From assembly GCA_033675265.1 (NCBI GenBank), contig JAUJYZ010000791.1, forward strand, positions 1-64,000: 64,000 bases of DNA, given 5' to 3'. Positions within the stretch are counted from its first letter, which is position 1; every line of letters starts with the position of its first letter. Both the position numbers and the translations under genes were made by a program. This document shows positions 12,301 to 23,473 of this stretch, one piece after another. Below the pieces are notes generated by a model. That model saw nothing but the letters and a program-made list of their open reading frames with translations, ran no database searches and had not been told where the DNA came from. Origin of the DNA: Actinostola sp. cb2023 (Eukaryota; Cnidaria; Anthozoa; Actiniaria; Actinostolidae).

Positions 12301-15300
12301 GTTGAAATCCAAACCTCAACGGTCCCTTTGGTCACAAGAGGGTTCTCGACGCAGTACTTCTCCACATCCTGTAGAACTGCCTTTCACTCTTGATACAGTG
12401 AGTATATTGCATGCTCTATGGCTCTTTGATGTTTTGCTTGATCTCAGAGATTTTACAATCAAGCTCAGGATCGCTCTGGTTAAAGCGTGAAAGTAAACAA
12501 CACTTCACAGTGTAAATGTACAGTGTAAACTTAAGATGAACATTTTATGTACTTCTTTTTCAGCTCACAGAAGAAATAAAAGAAATTAGCAAGAACAATG
12601 CACAAAGTTCTGACTTACTTGAAAAGAAGCAAAACCTGCGATCTGTGCTTGAAAGCGTTGTTAGACTGAACTTTCCTGGTAAGTAATGTGTGGGCTTCCT
12701 GTGCCTTTTGACCACAGGTAGCCCACCTACCATGATATCTGAAAGTACATTCAATAAGTTCTTGTACATTTATGTTTTGTTTTTACTGGTTTCTATGTTA
12801 AGGTTGCTCACTACATTTGGTTGGTTCTTCTGTTAATGGCTTTGGGAATAAATCCAGTGATGCCGACTACTGTCTTATGTTGACACATTGGGGAGAGGTA
12901 TGTGTACATTTACAGTTAAGCATAAATTCATGATTTATATATAATTACTGAAGAAATATAAAATGCACACTGATGCATGCTGGTATGTGCACTTTTTAGA
13001 GCACGCGACGACTGATCGGAACACCAGAGAAGTGTTAGAAGCACGTAGTTCTCAACACTTCTGCTAGTGTTCTGATCAGTCCCCAAGTGCTCTAAAACAA
13101 AACTGCACACAGCACAGTGGACACGTTTTCTATTTCTTTTATAAAATACAATTATGATTGCCAATTTTGTTCATTACAAAAATGTTTGAATATCTGTGCG
13201 CATATATGCTTTGTGCTCTCATATAATGTATAGCATGCGGCATACACATCCTTTGGCCAACCAGAGTGTGCATTATATCATAGTTATTTTTTAGATATAT
13301 TTATTACATATTATGTTATATTGTTCATCATGCTAGATTGATCAAAGATTAGAAGCAAGAAAAATACTTCTGAGGCTTGATACACTTCTGCAACGCTGTC
13401 GTAAGTAAAACTAAAATATTATCTGTTTCATTATAACTGTGTATACACTCTAACCCATGTCATTAATTAGCTTGAGCTCTTTTGACTTTAAATTTATTTT
13501 CAATTCATTATAATATGATCGCTATATAAAATGACATTCAAGTGACCTCAAGTAGTCAGAGGATCATGTAGAAAAAATAAAAATAAAATAAATAAAAATA
13601 ATAAAATAATGTAGAGTGAAATGTACACTATTCTTGATCTTAGATTTTATCAAGGGTTGTAAAGTCATCTTCGCTACTGTTCCGATTATCAAGTTTGTTG
13701 ACAGTATCAGGTGAGTGATTGACATAAACTAGTATTAACTCTGTACTTTGACTAAGTGGAGGTGAGTAGTGGTGGATATTTACCGAGCTGCGAGTCTTCA
13801 AGCGGCGAGGTAAATACATGTATCTACCACTACTCACCGACACTGAGGGGAATAAATTATTGTTTTAGTATATAGCTTGTAATTGCATAATCGTTGTCGG
13901 GTTGAAAATCATGAAAGCTATGACCAAATGAAATTCTGGGAAATTAAAACTCTCAAATAACACCGTCAAATCATCGACCTTTTTATCCAGACTTGTAGGA
14001 TCTTAGTTAAATATCTCATATACCTTCAAAACTACGATAACATTGAATATATCTGCATGTAATGTGGCTCATGAACTGATTTCCCATCCATCCTTGTGTC
14101 TCAGCTTCTATGATTTATGGATTTTTCAACCCGACAACGATTATGCAATTAGCTATATATAGTATATACCACACAAGTGAATAGCCAGCCAAATATATAA
14201 AATATATTTTGAAGAAGAAAAAGACACACTCATGAAATGCGATGCCATTTTGTTTTGCTCGGAGGTGAATAACCAAGGATATTCCGAGATTGAGCAGCCA
14301 ATCAGAGCATGCGAAAAGTACTATTTACTTGTGTGGGTACTAAATATTAACTACTGATGTACTTTGACTAAGTGGAGACTCTTGTGTTTCACGAATACTG
14401 CAGTTTCCAGTTGGTACACATTCACTGCTGCACTCCTTGACAAAAGACGCATTTGCTCCGCCTTAGCCTCAATCCAGAGAATAACCCTTGCAATTAACAA
14501 AGGTTTCTATTGTCCAATGTCAACATTTTTTCACATTCTCATCAGTATTTGTGCATAATTTACACTGAATTGTTGCTAAGCCTGAGCAAGTGCATCTTTC
14601 GTCAAGGAGGAAAAAGGTCTAAATAACTTGAAACTGGAGTATTGCAATGTTGGCACCATATCTGAAGGTTCAGCAGTGAAATTTTGATTGTAATTACTGT
14701 AGCTTTTCATCAGCACTTTAGAATATTTATAGTTAGAATGCTATATAAATAAATTATTATTATTATTATTATTATTATTATTTATTATTATTATTAATTC
14801 ATTGGCTGAGTAAAAGGCGATGACTGTCACAATGGCAATGCTACAATGCAGTTGGGAATAACCATTGCCGACTTTCATATCGAGCAGGGACTGGGTACGA
14901 GTCCCTAAATTGTGATAATCAACACGTAAGACCCACATAGCCAGACAGAGCACATCGAGTTAAGCAAAATCCCAAAGTTTGGGGTTAATCGAGTCAATAT
15001 TGAACGGCTTACGGCCATTCAAATATGCTGGAATTTTAAAAGAAATGTATGGAGCAGTACAAAGATGTACAGTGTGTTGCCCTAAATCCGGCCGCTTTTT
15101 GCATTAATCGCTGTATCTTACTTTAGAAAAATAGTAGCGGTCTAAAAATTAGTCAAAGGCTAGATTTCTCTTTCACCTACCTTGTCACAAATTGACATTT
15201 ATTTTAATTCAACATTGAGCTTGTTATATTCAAAAAATATTGATCGAGGTAGATGCCCTAAGTTCGGCCAGGTTGCCCTAAATTCCGGCCATAAATAAGC

Positions 15301-18300
15301 AGGAATTGCTCGGTAAGTTTTACATTATCTTCCATCGTTTTAACTAATTTTTTCCGCATTGCTATAATAAAGGACTTTTTAAGTCATTCTACATGAAAAG
15401 ATTGTAAAGATCAATTGTAAAAAGACCGAAAAAAGATCCTCCTCTACTACTTCATTGGGAACCCTGTATAACGGGTCTCTCCTGCGCCCCACAATGACAT
15501 CTAGAGTGCTTACCATTTACCCGGAAAAACTGGAAATTCCGCTTTGAAAATCAAATTGTATGTGTATTTCCGATCTGAAAGTTCGAATTCCAGAAAGCTC
15601 GGGCTTCCGTTTCAGCATAGTTAATAACTATGGTTTCAGGTAATCCGGCCACTTTTCCCGCTCTGTTTTGCATGTGACTTGTGGCCGGATTTAGGCATAC
15701 CTACCAAAATATGCACGTAATTTCACCTGACCTGGACTTCCGTTTATTTAAGCCGTTCAGGGTTGTTTTTCTTTGTGTCCAAAGCTACTCATTAAGGTCG
15801 TATTTCTGCCAAATATAATCTGTTTACGTTCCATAACTTACGAGGACATGTTTGAAGACTTTGCCCGCATGACTTAAGATGCACGAAAAAACATGAAAGT
15901 TACTGAAGCGATTATTTTACCTACTTTCAAAACACATTTGAATTCCCGCCTAAAAAGTGGTCAGGATCCTACAACAGCAGTTAATAAACCTAAACTCATC
16001 AATAATTCATGCGATTATCTTGTTTGTCATTTTTTGAAATATTCGAGAAATCACAGCGCTTTAAAGTTAAAATGGCCGGATTAGGGTACGGCCGGTATTT
16101 AGGGCAACACACTGTAATCTGAAGATCATTTTTGATTGGCTGAAAGTCGTTCAATATTGACTTGATTATATAACCCCCCTCTGTCTGGCTATGTGGGTCT
16201 TGTGTTGATTATCACAATTTAGGGACTCGTACCCAGTCTCTCACGATATGAAACCTGGCAATGACAAATAGAGTGTTCTTTTATTTTTGATACTGCTGAG
16301 CATTCGCACTGCTAACAATAGTGCATCTTCAGGGCTAAACACTCTATTAGTCAATATTAATATTATTTTATACTTGCAGCAAGTGTGAATGTGACATCAA
16401 CATTGACAATATTGTGGTGAGATTGTCTTTCCATAAATAATAATCATTTCCTTTTAGTTTATGCTATTTTGTTGGTTGGTTGGTTACTAGTTATGTAAAT
16501 GTTTATTATCCTTCTCGTTTTTATTTGTTCCTTCATTCATTCATCCTTTTATTCATTCATTTGTCCATTTATTCATTCTGATTCATTAGTCCATTTTATT
16601 CATTCATTAGTCCATTTATTCATTTGTTCTTTTATTCATTCATCCATCCATTCATTCATTCATTCATTCGTCCATTTATTCATTCATCCTTTTATTCATT
16701 CATTAGTCCATTTATTCATTTGTTCTTTTATTCATTCATTCGTACATTTATTCATTCGTCCTTTTATTCATTCATTAGTCCATTTATTCATTTGTTCTTT
16801 TATTCATTCATTCATCCATTTATTCATTCATTCATTCATTCGTCCTTTTATTCATTCATTAGTCCATTTATTCATTTGTTCTTTTATTCATTCATTCATC
16901 CATTCATTCATTCATTCATTCGTCCTTTTATTCATTCATTAGTCCCTTGGCTCATTCAGTTGTTCACTCCTTTCTTCCTACATGTACGTAGCTTCATCAT
17001 CCTCCTTTTATTCTTCCTTTCCTTCCCTCTCGCTCATTTCTTTCTGTCAAACGTCCTTGTTTATTGATTGTGGATTGTAAAAAATATCTCCCTCCTAAAT
17101 AATATTTAATACTGTTCTTATAGGGGATTAGGAACACTTTCCTGTTAAAAGCATACTGTAAAGGTATTAAGACCCTCAAAAGTTAACTCCATGAGATATT
17201 GTAGGGGTATCGAATGGTCAAAGCGAGACTTTGTGAGACTCCAAGACAAGGCATATTTTTTTGCGAGCCCAAGATGCTTTTTCACTGATTTCCTTTGTTT
17301 TCAAAATTTGAGACTGAGACAGCTTTTTGCAAAAAAAACGAGACTTCGAGACATGCGAAATTTGACTGAATTTTTGCGGGGACCATTTGACACTCCTTAT
17401 TGTCTGACATGATTTCCTATGGACCCGTAACTGTGAGTGCGGCACTCAAAACTGCCATGTATTTGCATACATCTGTCTTGAACTAAAGCAATAGAATGTG
17501 TAACAATGTAGGGAGATGATTGGCTAATAACGGCAACAGAGGTATGTAAATACCGTAAACCTCCGAAAATAAGCTCTGGGCTTACATGTATATTTGCCCA
17601 ACGTGCCCAACAATAGAATCACGTGATAAGGGGCTTATTTTTAGATGGGGCTTATTTTTTGGAGGGGTTTATTTTCGGGGGGGTCTTATTTTCGGAGGGG
17701 ACTTATATTTGGAGGGGCTTATTTTTGGGGGGGTCTTATTTTCGGAGGGACTTATTTTCGGAGGGGCTTATTTTCGGAGGGGCTTATTTTCAGAGGGGCT
17801 TATTTGGGGGGGTGCTTATTTTCGGAGGGGCTTATATTCGGAGGGGCTTATTTTCGGAGGGGCTTATTTTCGGGAGGGACTTATTTTCGGAGGGACTTAT
17901 TTTCAGAGGGGCTTATTTTCGGAGGGCTTATTTACGGTACATTACAGGTGGTCACAGTTATGAGCATCACACTGTATTCTAGCTACCACTGGTCCAACAA
18001 AATCTGGCCGTATCAATGGGGTGACTAATAGTGTCAAAAGAATGTAATGACTGAGTAAATGAAGTGGCTAAAACTACATGTAGGTGGCCATATGGCACGG
18101 GGTTTGCCTATATTGTGTATTATAATATATTTGCAATATAACACATGCTCTGATTGGTTGGTATCATATCATATCACAGTATATCATAGGACAGAGACAT
18201 GCAAAATATTGAAGTATATTCTGATATGCAACGGCCACTTGTGTCTAGTATATTGTGATATAAACATTCTGGGAGTTGTAGAGCACTCAAAGAGCAAGAG

Positions 18301-18560
18301 AAACAACGCTACTTCTCTCAATGCTCTACGACTCCCATCATGTTTATATCATAGTATATAGACACGTCCAACTGTTTTATATTAGGTAAATAAATGCCAA
18401 TAATCTCTGTTTTATTCTTATGTTTCAGCTGATGACAGGGTGTGTCCACTCGTTATGGTGGTGAAAAAGTGGGCTAAGACCCATGGAATCAATGACTCAA
18501 GGATGGAACACTGTCTAGCTATGCCTTGACGCTGATGACGATTCATTATCTACAATGTAG
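9400..18560 (+). CDS. TENT2: GLD-2 cytoplasmic poly(A) polymerase, 5' part (left arm)
   Basis: GLD-2 is a non-canonical nucleotidyltransferase that lengthens poly(A) tails in the cytoplasm. A 5' untranslated exon ends at 9543 (GAG|GTATG) and holds short upstream ATG frames. Coding starts at ATG 10403. Exons: 10390-11204, 12242-12397, 12564-12678, 12803-12897, 13337-13400, 13644-13710, 16380-16416, 17124-17163, 18429-18560. The serine- and asparagine-rich first 267 residues are poorly conserved. Exon 5 holds the active-site segment LVGSSVNGFG with S-S-D-A-D (two catalytic Asp); exon 8 (KCECDINIDNIV) gives the third Asp; exon 9 is GIRNTFLLKAYCK; exon 10 is CPLVMVVKKWAKTHGIND. Two frame breaks: six instead of five A in exon 3 near 12,270, and one A missing in exon 10 before GTLSSYALTLM. 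The PAP-associated domain is absent because the palindrome centre follows. Confidence 0.93.
9972..10131. mobile_element. TIR MITE (AGAGTGATGGCACTTA ends), left arm
   Basis: Ends AGAGTGATGGCACTTA and TAAGTGCCATCACTCT, with a TTTCACGGGTTTA inner block. Related copy at 43622-43766; mirror at 28085-28244. Lies in GLD-2 intron 1. Confidence 0.75.
11461..12115. repeat. ATGAATGGATATGAG minisatellite in GLD-2 intron 2 (left arm)
   Basis: Imperfect tandem units of GAATGGATGGATATGAGA type, broken once at about 11,715-11,780 by unrelated sequence. The Ser/Ile/His frame on the reverse strand is a repeat by-product. Mirror at 26100-26750. Confidence 0.9.
12997..13093. mobile_element. Fold-back hairpin in GLD-2 intron (left arm)
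   Basis: AGAGCACGCGACGACTGATC and GATCAGTCCCCAAGTGCTCT are opposing arms with AACAC/GTGTT and AAGTGTT/AACACTT inside; about 97 bp. Mirror at about 25129-25226. Confidence 0.65.
13763..13840. mobile_element. Short inverted repeat in GLD-2 intron 7 (left arm)
   Basis: GTGAGTAGTGGTGGATATTT and ATCTACCACTACTCAC flank GAGCTGCGAGTCTTCAAGCG. Mirror near 24388-24466. Confidence 0.55.
13881..14151. mobile_element. TIR MITE family C (AATTGCATAATCGTTGTCGG), left arm
   Basis: Ends AATTGCATAATCGTTGTCGG and CCGACAACGATTATGCAATT, about 271 bp. Mirror at 24075-24346; a third copy at 55763-58003 is split by a 2-kb insertion. Confidence 0.85.
14385..14660. mobile_element. MITE family D (CCTTGACAAAAGACGCATTTG), left arm
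   Basis: Contains CTTGACAAAAGACGCATTTG near one side and an inverted CTTTCGTCAAGGAGG at the other, plus GCCTCAATCCAGAGAATAAC. Related sequence at 48830-49140; mirror at about 23560-23840. Confidence 0.6.
14740..14793. repeat. (ATT)n microsatellite, likely retroposon tail
   Basis: TTATTATT run next to TATATAGCATTCTAAC, a layout repeated in several places of the window (10132-10250, 47110-47150, 49330-49400, 53580-53620, 53735-53775) and typical of short retroposon 3' ends. Mirror near 23430-23480. Confidence 0.6.
15070..16114. mobile_element. TA-flanked TIR element, second copy (left arm)
   Basis: Same family as 7244-8747 in inverted orientation: starts CAGTGTGTTGCCCTAAATCC, ends GTATTTAGGGCAACACACTG, TA on each side, 1,045 bp. 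Lies in the GLD-2 intron between exons 7 and 8. A 63-codon frame inside shows no transposase features. Confidence 0.85.
16499..16960. repeat. (TTCA)n microsatellite in GLD-2 intron 8 (left arm)
   Basis: About 460 bp of TTCATTCATTCGTCC-type units. The two overlapping Phe/Ile/His/Ser frames are artefacts. Mirror at 21280-21700. Confidence 0.9.
17202..17399. mobile_element. MITE family A copy in GLD-2 intron (left arm)
   Basis: Ends TAGGGGTATCGAATGGTC and CCATTTGACACTCC, with the GAGACTTTGTGAGACTCC interior. Lies just after GLD-2 exon 9. Confidence 0.75.
17548..17942. repeat. 16-bp minisatellite element with inverted ends (left arm)
   Basis: About twenty units of GGGGCTTATTTTCGGA. The ends are inverted: ACCGTAAACCTCCGAAAATA on the left, TTCGGAGGGCTTATTTACGG on the right, so the array lies inside a small TIR element. 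All three forward frames stay open (Gly/Leu/Ile/Phe), purely from the 16-bp repeat. Mirror at 20304-20697 with fewer bases. Confidence 0.85.
18237..18365. mobile_element. Fold-back MITE in GLD-2 intron 9 (left arm)
   Basis: Opposing arms ATATAAACATTCTGGGAGT and ACTCCCATCATGTTTATAT with TGTAGAGCA/TGCTCTACGA inside. Mirror at about 19876-20010. Confidence 0.65.
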
Positions 18561-18768
18561 GTACCTAACAACTGGGGGGGGTACTCCCATATATAGGTGC
18601 CGTGCCTAAGTTTTTCCCTGATAAACATTTCAGGTGGATGTTCACCTCCTGTCTTGCCGTGTTTACAAAAGATGTGGCCAGTGAGTATAAATCATGACTG
18701 CATTCTTATCTTATACATATAAACATAAATATAATAATAATAATGTGTATTATTTCTATAGCACAAGT

Positions 18769-18793
18769 CCCCCCCCCCCCCCCCCCCCCCCCC

Positions 18794-18870
<77 letters not shown>

Positions 18871-18895
18871 ACCCCCACCCCCACCCCCACCCCAA
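18769..18895. repeat. Poly-C tract (left arm)
   Basis: About 125 bp almost only C, ending in ACCCCC units. The mirror poly-G at 19424-19476 is only about 52 bp, a large length difference in an otherwise matching context. Confidence 0.9.
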
Positions 18896-19097
18896 CTTTT
18901 ATAAGCCTCAAATTGAGGGTAGCTGTATTTGGGGAAATAATACATTTAAAATAGAATTTTCAGTCTCAAATATGTACAATAATATCTCGGAAAATAAAGT
19001 TACAAATATTAATAAATAAATATATATGTAAGCGTCTACTGGGAGTAACATGCGATTGTTGTCATAGGATTTATTCAGGATTATGGCAATGTGAACA

Positions 19098-19229
19098 TAT
19101 TGTAAGTAGTTTAGTTTGTGGCCTTATATTTATATTCCTACGGGAGTTTTGGAGCCTCCTTAAACTACTGAAGCAAAGTTTGTTACCTTTTATCTTGAAA
19201 AAGATGTTGTATATCAAGGTTTAACAGAT
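19098..19229. other. Unique spacer at the palindrome centre
   Basis: About 132 bp separate the last matching bases of the arms (GTGAACA at 19091-19097, TGTTCAC at 19230-19236). The spacer is not a copy of either arm. It holds a small imperfect inverted repeat, AGTAGTTTA near 19106 and TAAACTACT near 19161, so the centre can fold further. No gene is visible in it. Confidence 0.75.
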
Positions 19230-19423
19230 TGTTCACATTGCCATCATCCTTGAATAAATCCTATGACAACAATCGCATGTTACTCCAGTAGACGCTTACA
19301 TATATATTTATTTATTAATAGTTGTAACTTATTTCGAGATATTATTGTACATATTTGAGACTGAAAATTCTATTTTAAATGTATTATTTCCCAATACAGC
19401 TACCCTCAATTTGAGGCTTATAA

Positions 19424-19476
19424 GTTGGGGTGGGGGTGGGGGTGGGGGTGGGGGGGGGGGGGGGGGGGGGGGGGGA
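19424..19476. repeat. Poly-G tract (right arm)
   Basis: GGGGGT units then poly-G, the shortened mirror of 18769-18895. Confidence 0.9.
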
Positions 19477-19683
19477 CTTGTGCTATAGAAATAATACACA
19501 TTATTATTATTATATTTATGTTTATATGTATAAGATAAGAATGCAGTCATGATTTATACTCACTGGCCACATCTTTTGTAAACACGGCAAGACAGGAGGT
19601 GAACATCCACCTGAAATGTTTATCAGGGAAAAACTTAGGCACGGCACCTATATATGGGAGTACCCCCCCCAGTTGTTAGGTAC

Positions 19684-22600
19684 CTACATTGTAGATAATG
19701 AATCGTCATCAGCGTCAAGGCATAGCTAGACAGTGTTCCATCCTTTGAGTCATTGATTCCATGGGTCTTAGCCCACTTTTTCACCACCATAACGAGTGGA
19801 CACACCCTGTCATCAGCTGAAACATAAGAATAAAACAGAGATTATTGGCATTTATTTACCTAATATAAAACAGTTGGACGTGTCTATATACTATGATATA
19901 AACATGATGGGAGTCGTAGAGCATTGAGAGAAGTAGCGTTGTTTCTCTTGCTCTTTGAGTGCTCTACAACTCCCAGAATGTTTATATCACAATATACTAG
20001 ACACAAGTGGCCGTTGCATATCAGAATATACTTCAATATTTTGCATGTCTCTGTCCTATGATATACTGTGATATGATATGATACCAACCAATCAGAGCAT
20101 GTGTTATATTGCAAATATATTATAATACACAATATAGGCAAACCCCGTGCCATATGGCCACCTACATGTAGTTTTAGCCACTTCATTTACTCAGTCATTA
20201 CATTCTTTTGACACTATTAGTCACCCCATTGATACGGCCAGATTTTGTTGGACCAGTGGTAGCTAGAATACAGTGTGATGCTCATAACTGTGACCCACCT
20301 GTAATGTACCGTAAATAAGCCCTCCGAAAATAAGCCCCTCTGAAAATAAGTCCCTCCGAAAATAAGTCCCTCCCGAAAATAAGCCCCTCCGAAAAAAGCC
20401 CCTCCGAATATAAGCCCCTCCGAAAATAAGCACCCCCCCAAATAAGCCCCTCTGAAAATAAGCCCCTCCGAAAATAAGCCCCTCCGAAAATAAGTCCCTC
20501 CGAAAATAAGACCCCCCCAAAAATAAGCCCCTCCAAATATAAGTCCCTCCGAAAATAAGACCCCCCCGAAAATAAACCCCTCCAAAAATAAGCCCCTCTA
20601 AAAATAAGCCCCTTATCACGTGATTCTATTGTTGGGCACGTTGGGCAAATATACATGTAAGCCCAGAGCTTATTTTCGGAGGTTTACGGTATTTACATAC
20701 CTCTGTTGCCGTTATTAGCCAATCATCTCCCTACATTGTTACACATTCTATTGCTTTAGTTCAAGACAGATGTATGCAAATACATGGCAGTTTTGAGTGC
20801 CGCACTCACAGTTACGGGTCCATAGGAAATCATGTCAGACAATAAGGAGTGTCAAATGGTCCCCGCAAAAATTCAGTCAAATTTCGCATGTCTCGAAGTC
20901 TCGTTTTTTTTGCAAAAAGCTGTCTCAGTCTCAAATTTTGAAAACAAAGGAAATCAGTGAAAAAGCATCTTGGGCTCGCAAAAATATGCCTTGTCTTGGA
21001 GTCTCACAAAGTCTCGCTTTGACCATTCGATACCCCTACAATATCTCATGGAGTTAACTTTTGAGGGTCTTAATACCTTTACAGTATGCTTTTAACAGGA
21101 AAGTGTTCCTAATCCCCTATAAGAACAGTATTAAATATTATTTAGGAGGGAGATATTTTTTACAATCCACAATCAATAAACAAGGACGTTTGACAGAAAG
21201 AAATGAGCGAGAGGGAAGGAAAGGGAGGATGATGAAGCTACGTACATGTAGGAAGAAAGGAGTGAACAACTGAATGAGCCAAGGGACTAATGAATGAATA
21301 AAAGGACGAATGAATGAATGAATGAATGGATGAATGAATGAATAAAAGAACAAATGAATAAATGGACTAATGAATGAATAAAAGGACGAATGAATGAATG
21401 AATGAATAAATGGATGAATGAATGAATAAAAGAACAAATGAATAAATGGACTAATGAATGAATAAAAGGACGAATGAATAAATGTACGAATGAATGAATA
21501 AAAGAACAAATGAATAAATGGACTAATGAATGAATAAAAGGATGAATGAATAAATGGACGAATGAATGAATGAATGAATGGATGGATGAATGAATAAAAG
21601 AACAAATGAATAAATGGACTAATGAATGAATAAATGGACTAATGAATCAGAATGAATAAATGGACAAATGAATGAATAAAAGGATGAATGAATGAAGGAA
21701 CAAATAAAAACGAGAAGGATAATAAACATTTACATAACTAGTAACCAACCAACCAACAAAATAGCATAAACTAAAAGGAAATGATTATTATTTTATGGAA
21801 AGACAATCTCACCACAATATTGTCAATGTTGATGTCACATTCACACTTGCTGCAAGTATAAAATAATATTAATATTGACTAATAGAGTGTTTAGCCCTGA
21901 AGATGCACTATTGTTAGCAGTGCGAATGCTCAGCAGTATCAAAAATAAAAGAAACACTCTATTTGTCATTGCCAGGTTTCATATCGTGAGAGACTGGGTA
22001 CGAGTCCCTAAATTGTGATAATCAACACAAGACCCACATAGCCAGACAGAGGGGGTTATATAATCAAGTCAATATTGAACGACTTTCAGCCAATCAAAAA
22101 TGATCTTCAGATTACAGTGTGTTGCCCTAAATACCGGCCGTACCCTAATCCGGCCATTTTAACTTTAAAGCGCTGTGATTTCTCGAATATTTCAAAAAAT
22201 GACAAACAAGATAATCGCATGAATTATTGATGAGTTTAGGTTTATTAACTGCTGTTGTAGGATCCTGACCACTTTTTAGGCGGGAATTCAAATGTGTTTT
22301 GAAAGTAGGTAAAATAATCGCTTCAGTAACTTTCATGTTTTCGTGCATCTTAAGTCATGCGGGCAAAGTCTTCAAACATGTCCTCGTAAGTTATGGAACG
22401 TAAACAGATTATATTTGGCAGAAATACGACCTTAATGAGTAGCTTTGGACACAAAGAAAAACAACCCTGAACGGCTTAAATAAACGGAAGTCCAGGTCAG
22501 GTGAAATTACGTGCATATTTTGGTAGGTATGCCTAAATCCGGCCACAAGTCACATGCAAAACAGAGCGCGGGAAAAGTGGCCGGATTACCTGAAACCATA

Positions 22601-23428
22601 GTTATTAACTATGCTGAAACGGAAGCCCGAGCTTTCTGGAATTCGAACTTTCAGATCGGAAATACACATACAATTTGATTTTCAAAGCGGAATTTCCGGT
22701 TTTTCCGGGTAAATGGTAAGCACTCTAGATGTCATTGTGGGCGCAGGAGAGACCCGTTATACAGGGTTCCCAATGAAGTAGTAGAGGAGGGTCTTTTTTC
22801 GGTCTTTTTACAATTTATCTTTAAATCTTTTCATGTAGAATGACTTAAAAAGTCCTTTATTATAGCAATGCGGAAAAAAATTAGTTAAAACGATGGAAGA
22901 TAATGTAAAACTTACCGAGCAATTCCTGCTTATTTATGGCCGGAATTTAGGGCAACCTGGCCGAACTTAGGGCATCTACCTCGATCAATATTTTTGAATA
23001 TAACAAGCTCAATGTTGAATTAAAATAAATGTCAATTTGTGACAAGGTAGGTGAAAGAGAAATCTAGCCTTTGACTAATTTTTAGACCGCTACTATTTTT
23101 CTAAAGTAAGATACAGCGATTAATGCAAAAAGCGGCCGGATTTAGGACAATACACTGTACATCTTTGTACTGCTCCATACATTTCTTTTAAAATTCCAGC
23201 ATATTTGAATGGCCGTAAGCCGTTCAATATTGACTCGATTAACCCCAAACTTTGGGATTTTGCTTAACTCGATGTGCTCTGTCTGGCTATGTGGGTCTTA
23301 CGTGTTGATTATCACAATTTAGGGACTCGTACCCAGTCCCTGCTCGATATGAAAGTCGGCAATGGTTATTCCCAACTGCATTGTAGCATTGCCATTGTGA
23401 CAGTCATCGCCTTTTACTCAGCCAATGA

Positions 23429-23473
<45 letters not shown>

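Larger units (their letters stand above)
1..19097 (+). repeat. Left arm of a giant inverted repeat (palindrome)
   Basis: This stretch reads as the reverse complement of about 19,230-37,715. Matching landmarks occur in mirror order: SNUPN exon 8 (3542-3619 against 34102-34179), the 1-kb CAGTGTGTTG element, GLD-2 exon 2 (10390-11204 against 27015-27826), the TTCA microsatellite, the CTTATTTTCGGAGG minisatellite and GLD-2 exon 10 (18429-18560 against 19684-19816). From about 3,530 to 19,097 differences are rare and mostly homopolymer lengths. From 1 to about 3,530 small insertions and substitutions are dense. The arm reaches window position 1, so its outer end is not seen. Seen directly; whether it is a real duplication or an assembly fold-back is inference. 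Confidence 0.95.

Noticed and set aside
15893..16084. 63-codon frame inside the TIR element, also in its mirror
   Set aside because: No transposase motif; it ends in the TIR itself.
16499..17067. Two 147-codon Phe/Ile/His/Ser frames
   Set aside because: Pure (TTCA)n microsatellite read in two frames.
17586..18028. Three overlapping Gly/Leu/Ile/Phe frames of about 120 codons
   Set aside because: A 16-bp repeat is open in all three frames; no gene features.
18692..18954. Poly-Pro and poly-Gly frames
   Set aside because: Homopolymer C/G tract of uncertain length.
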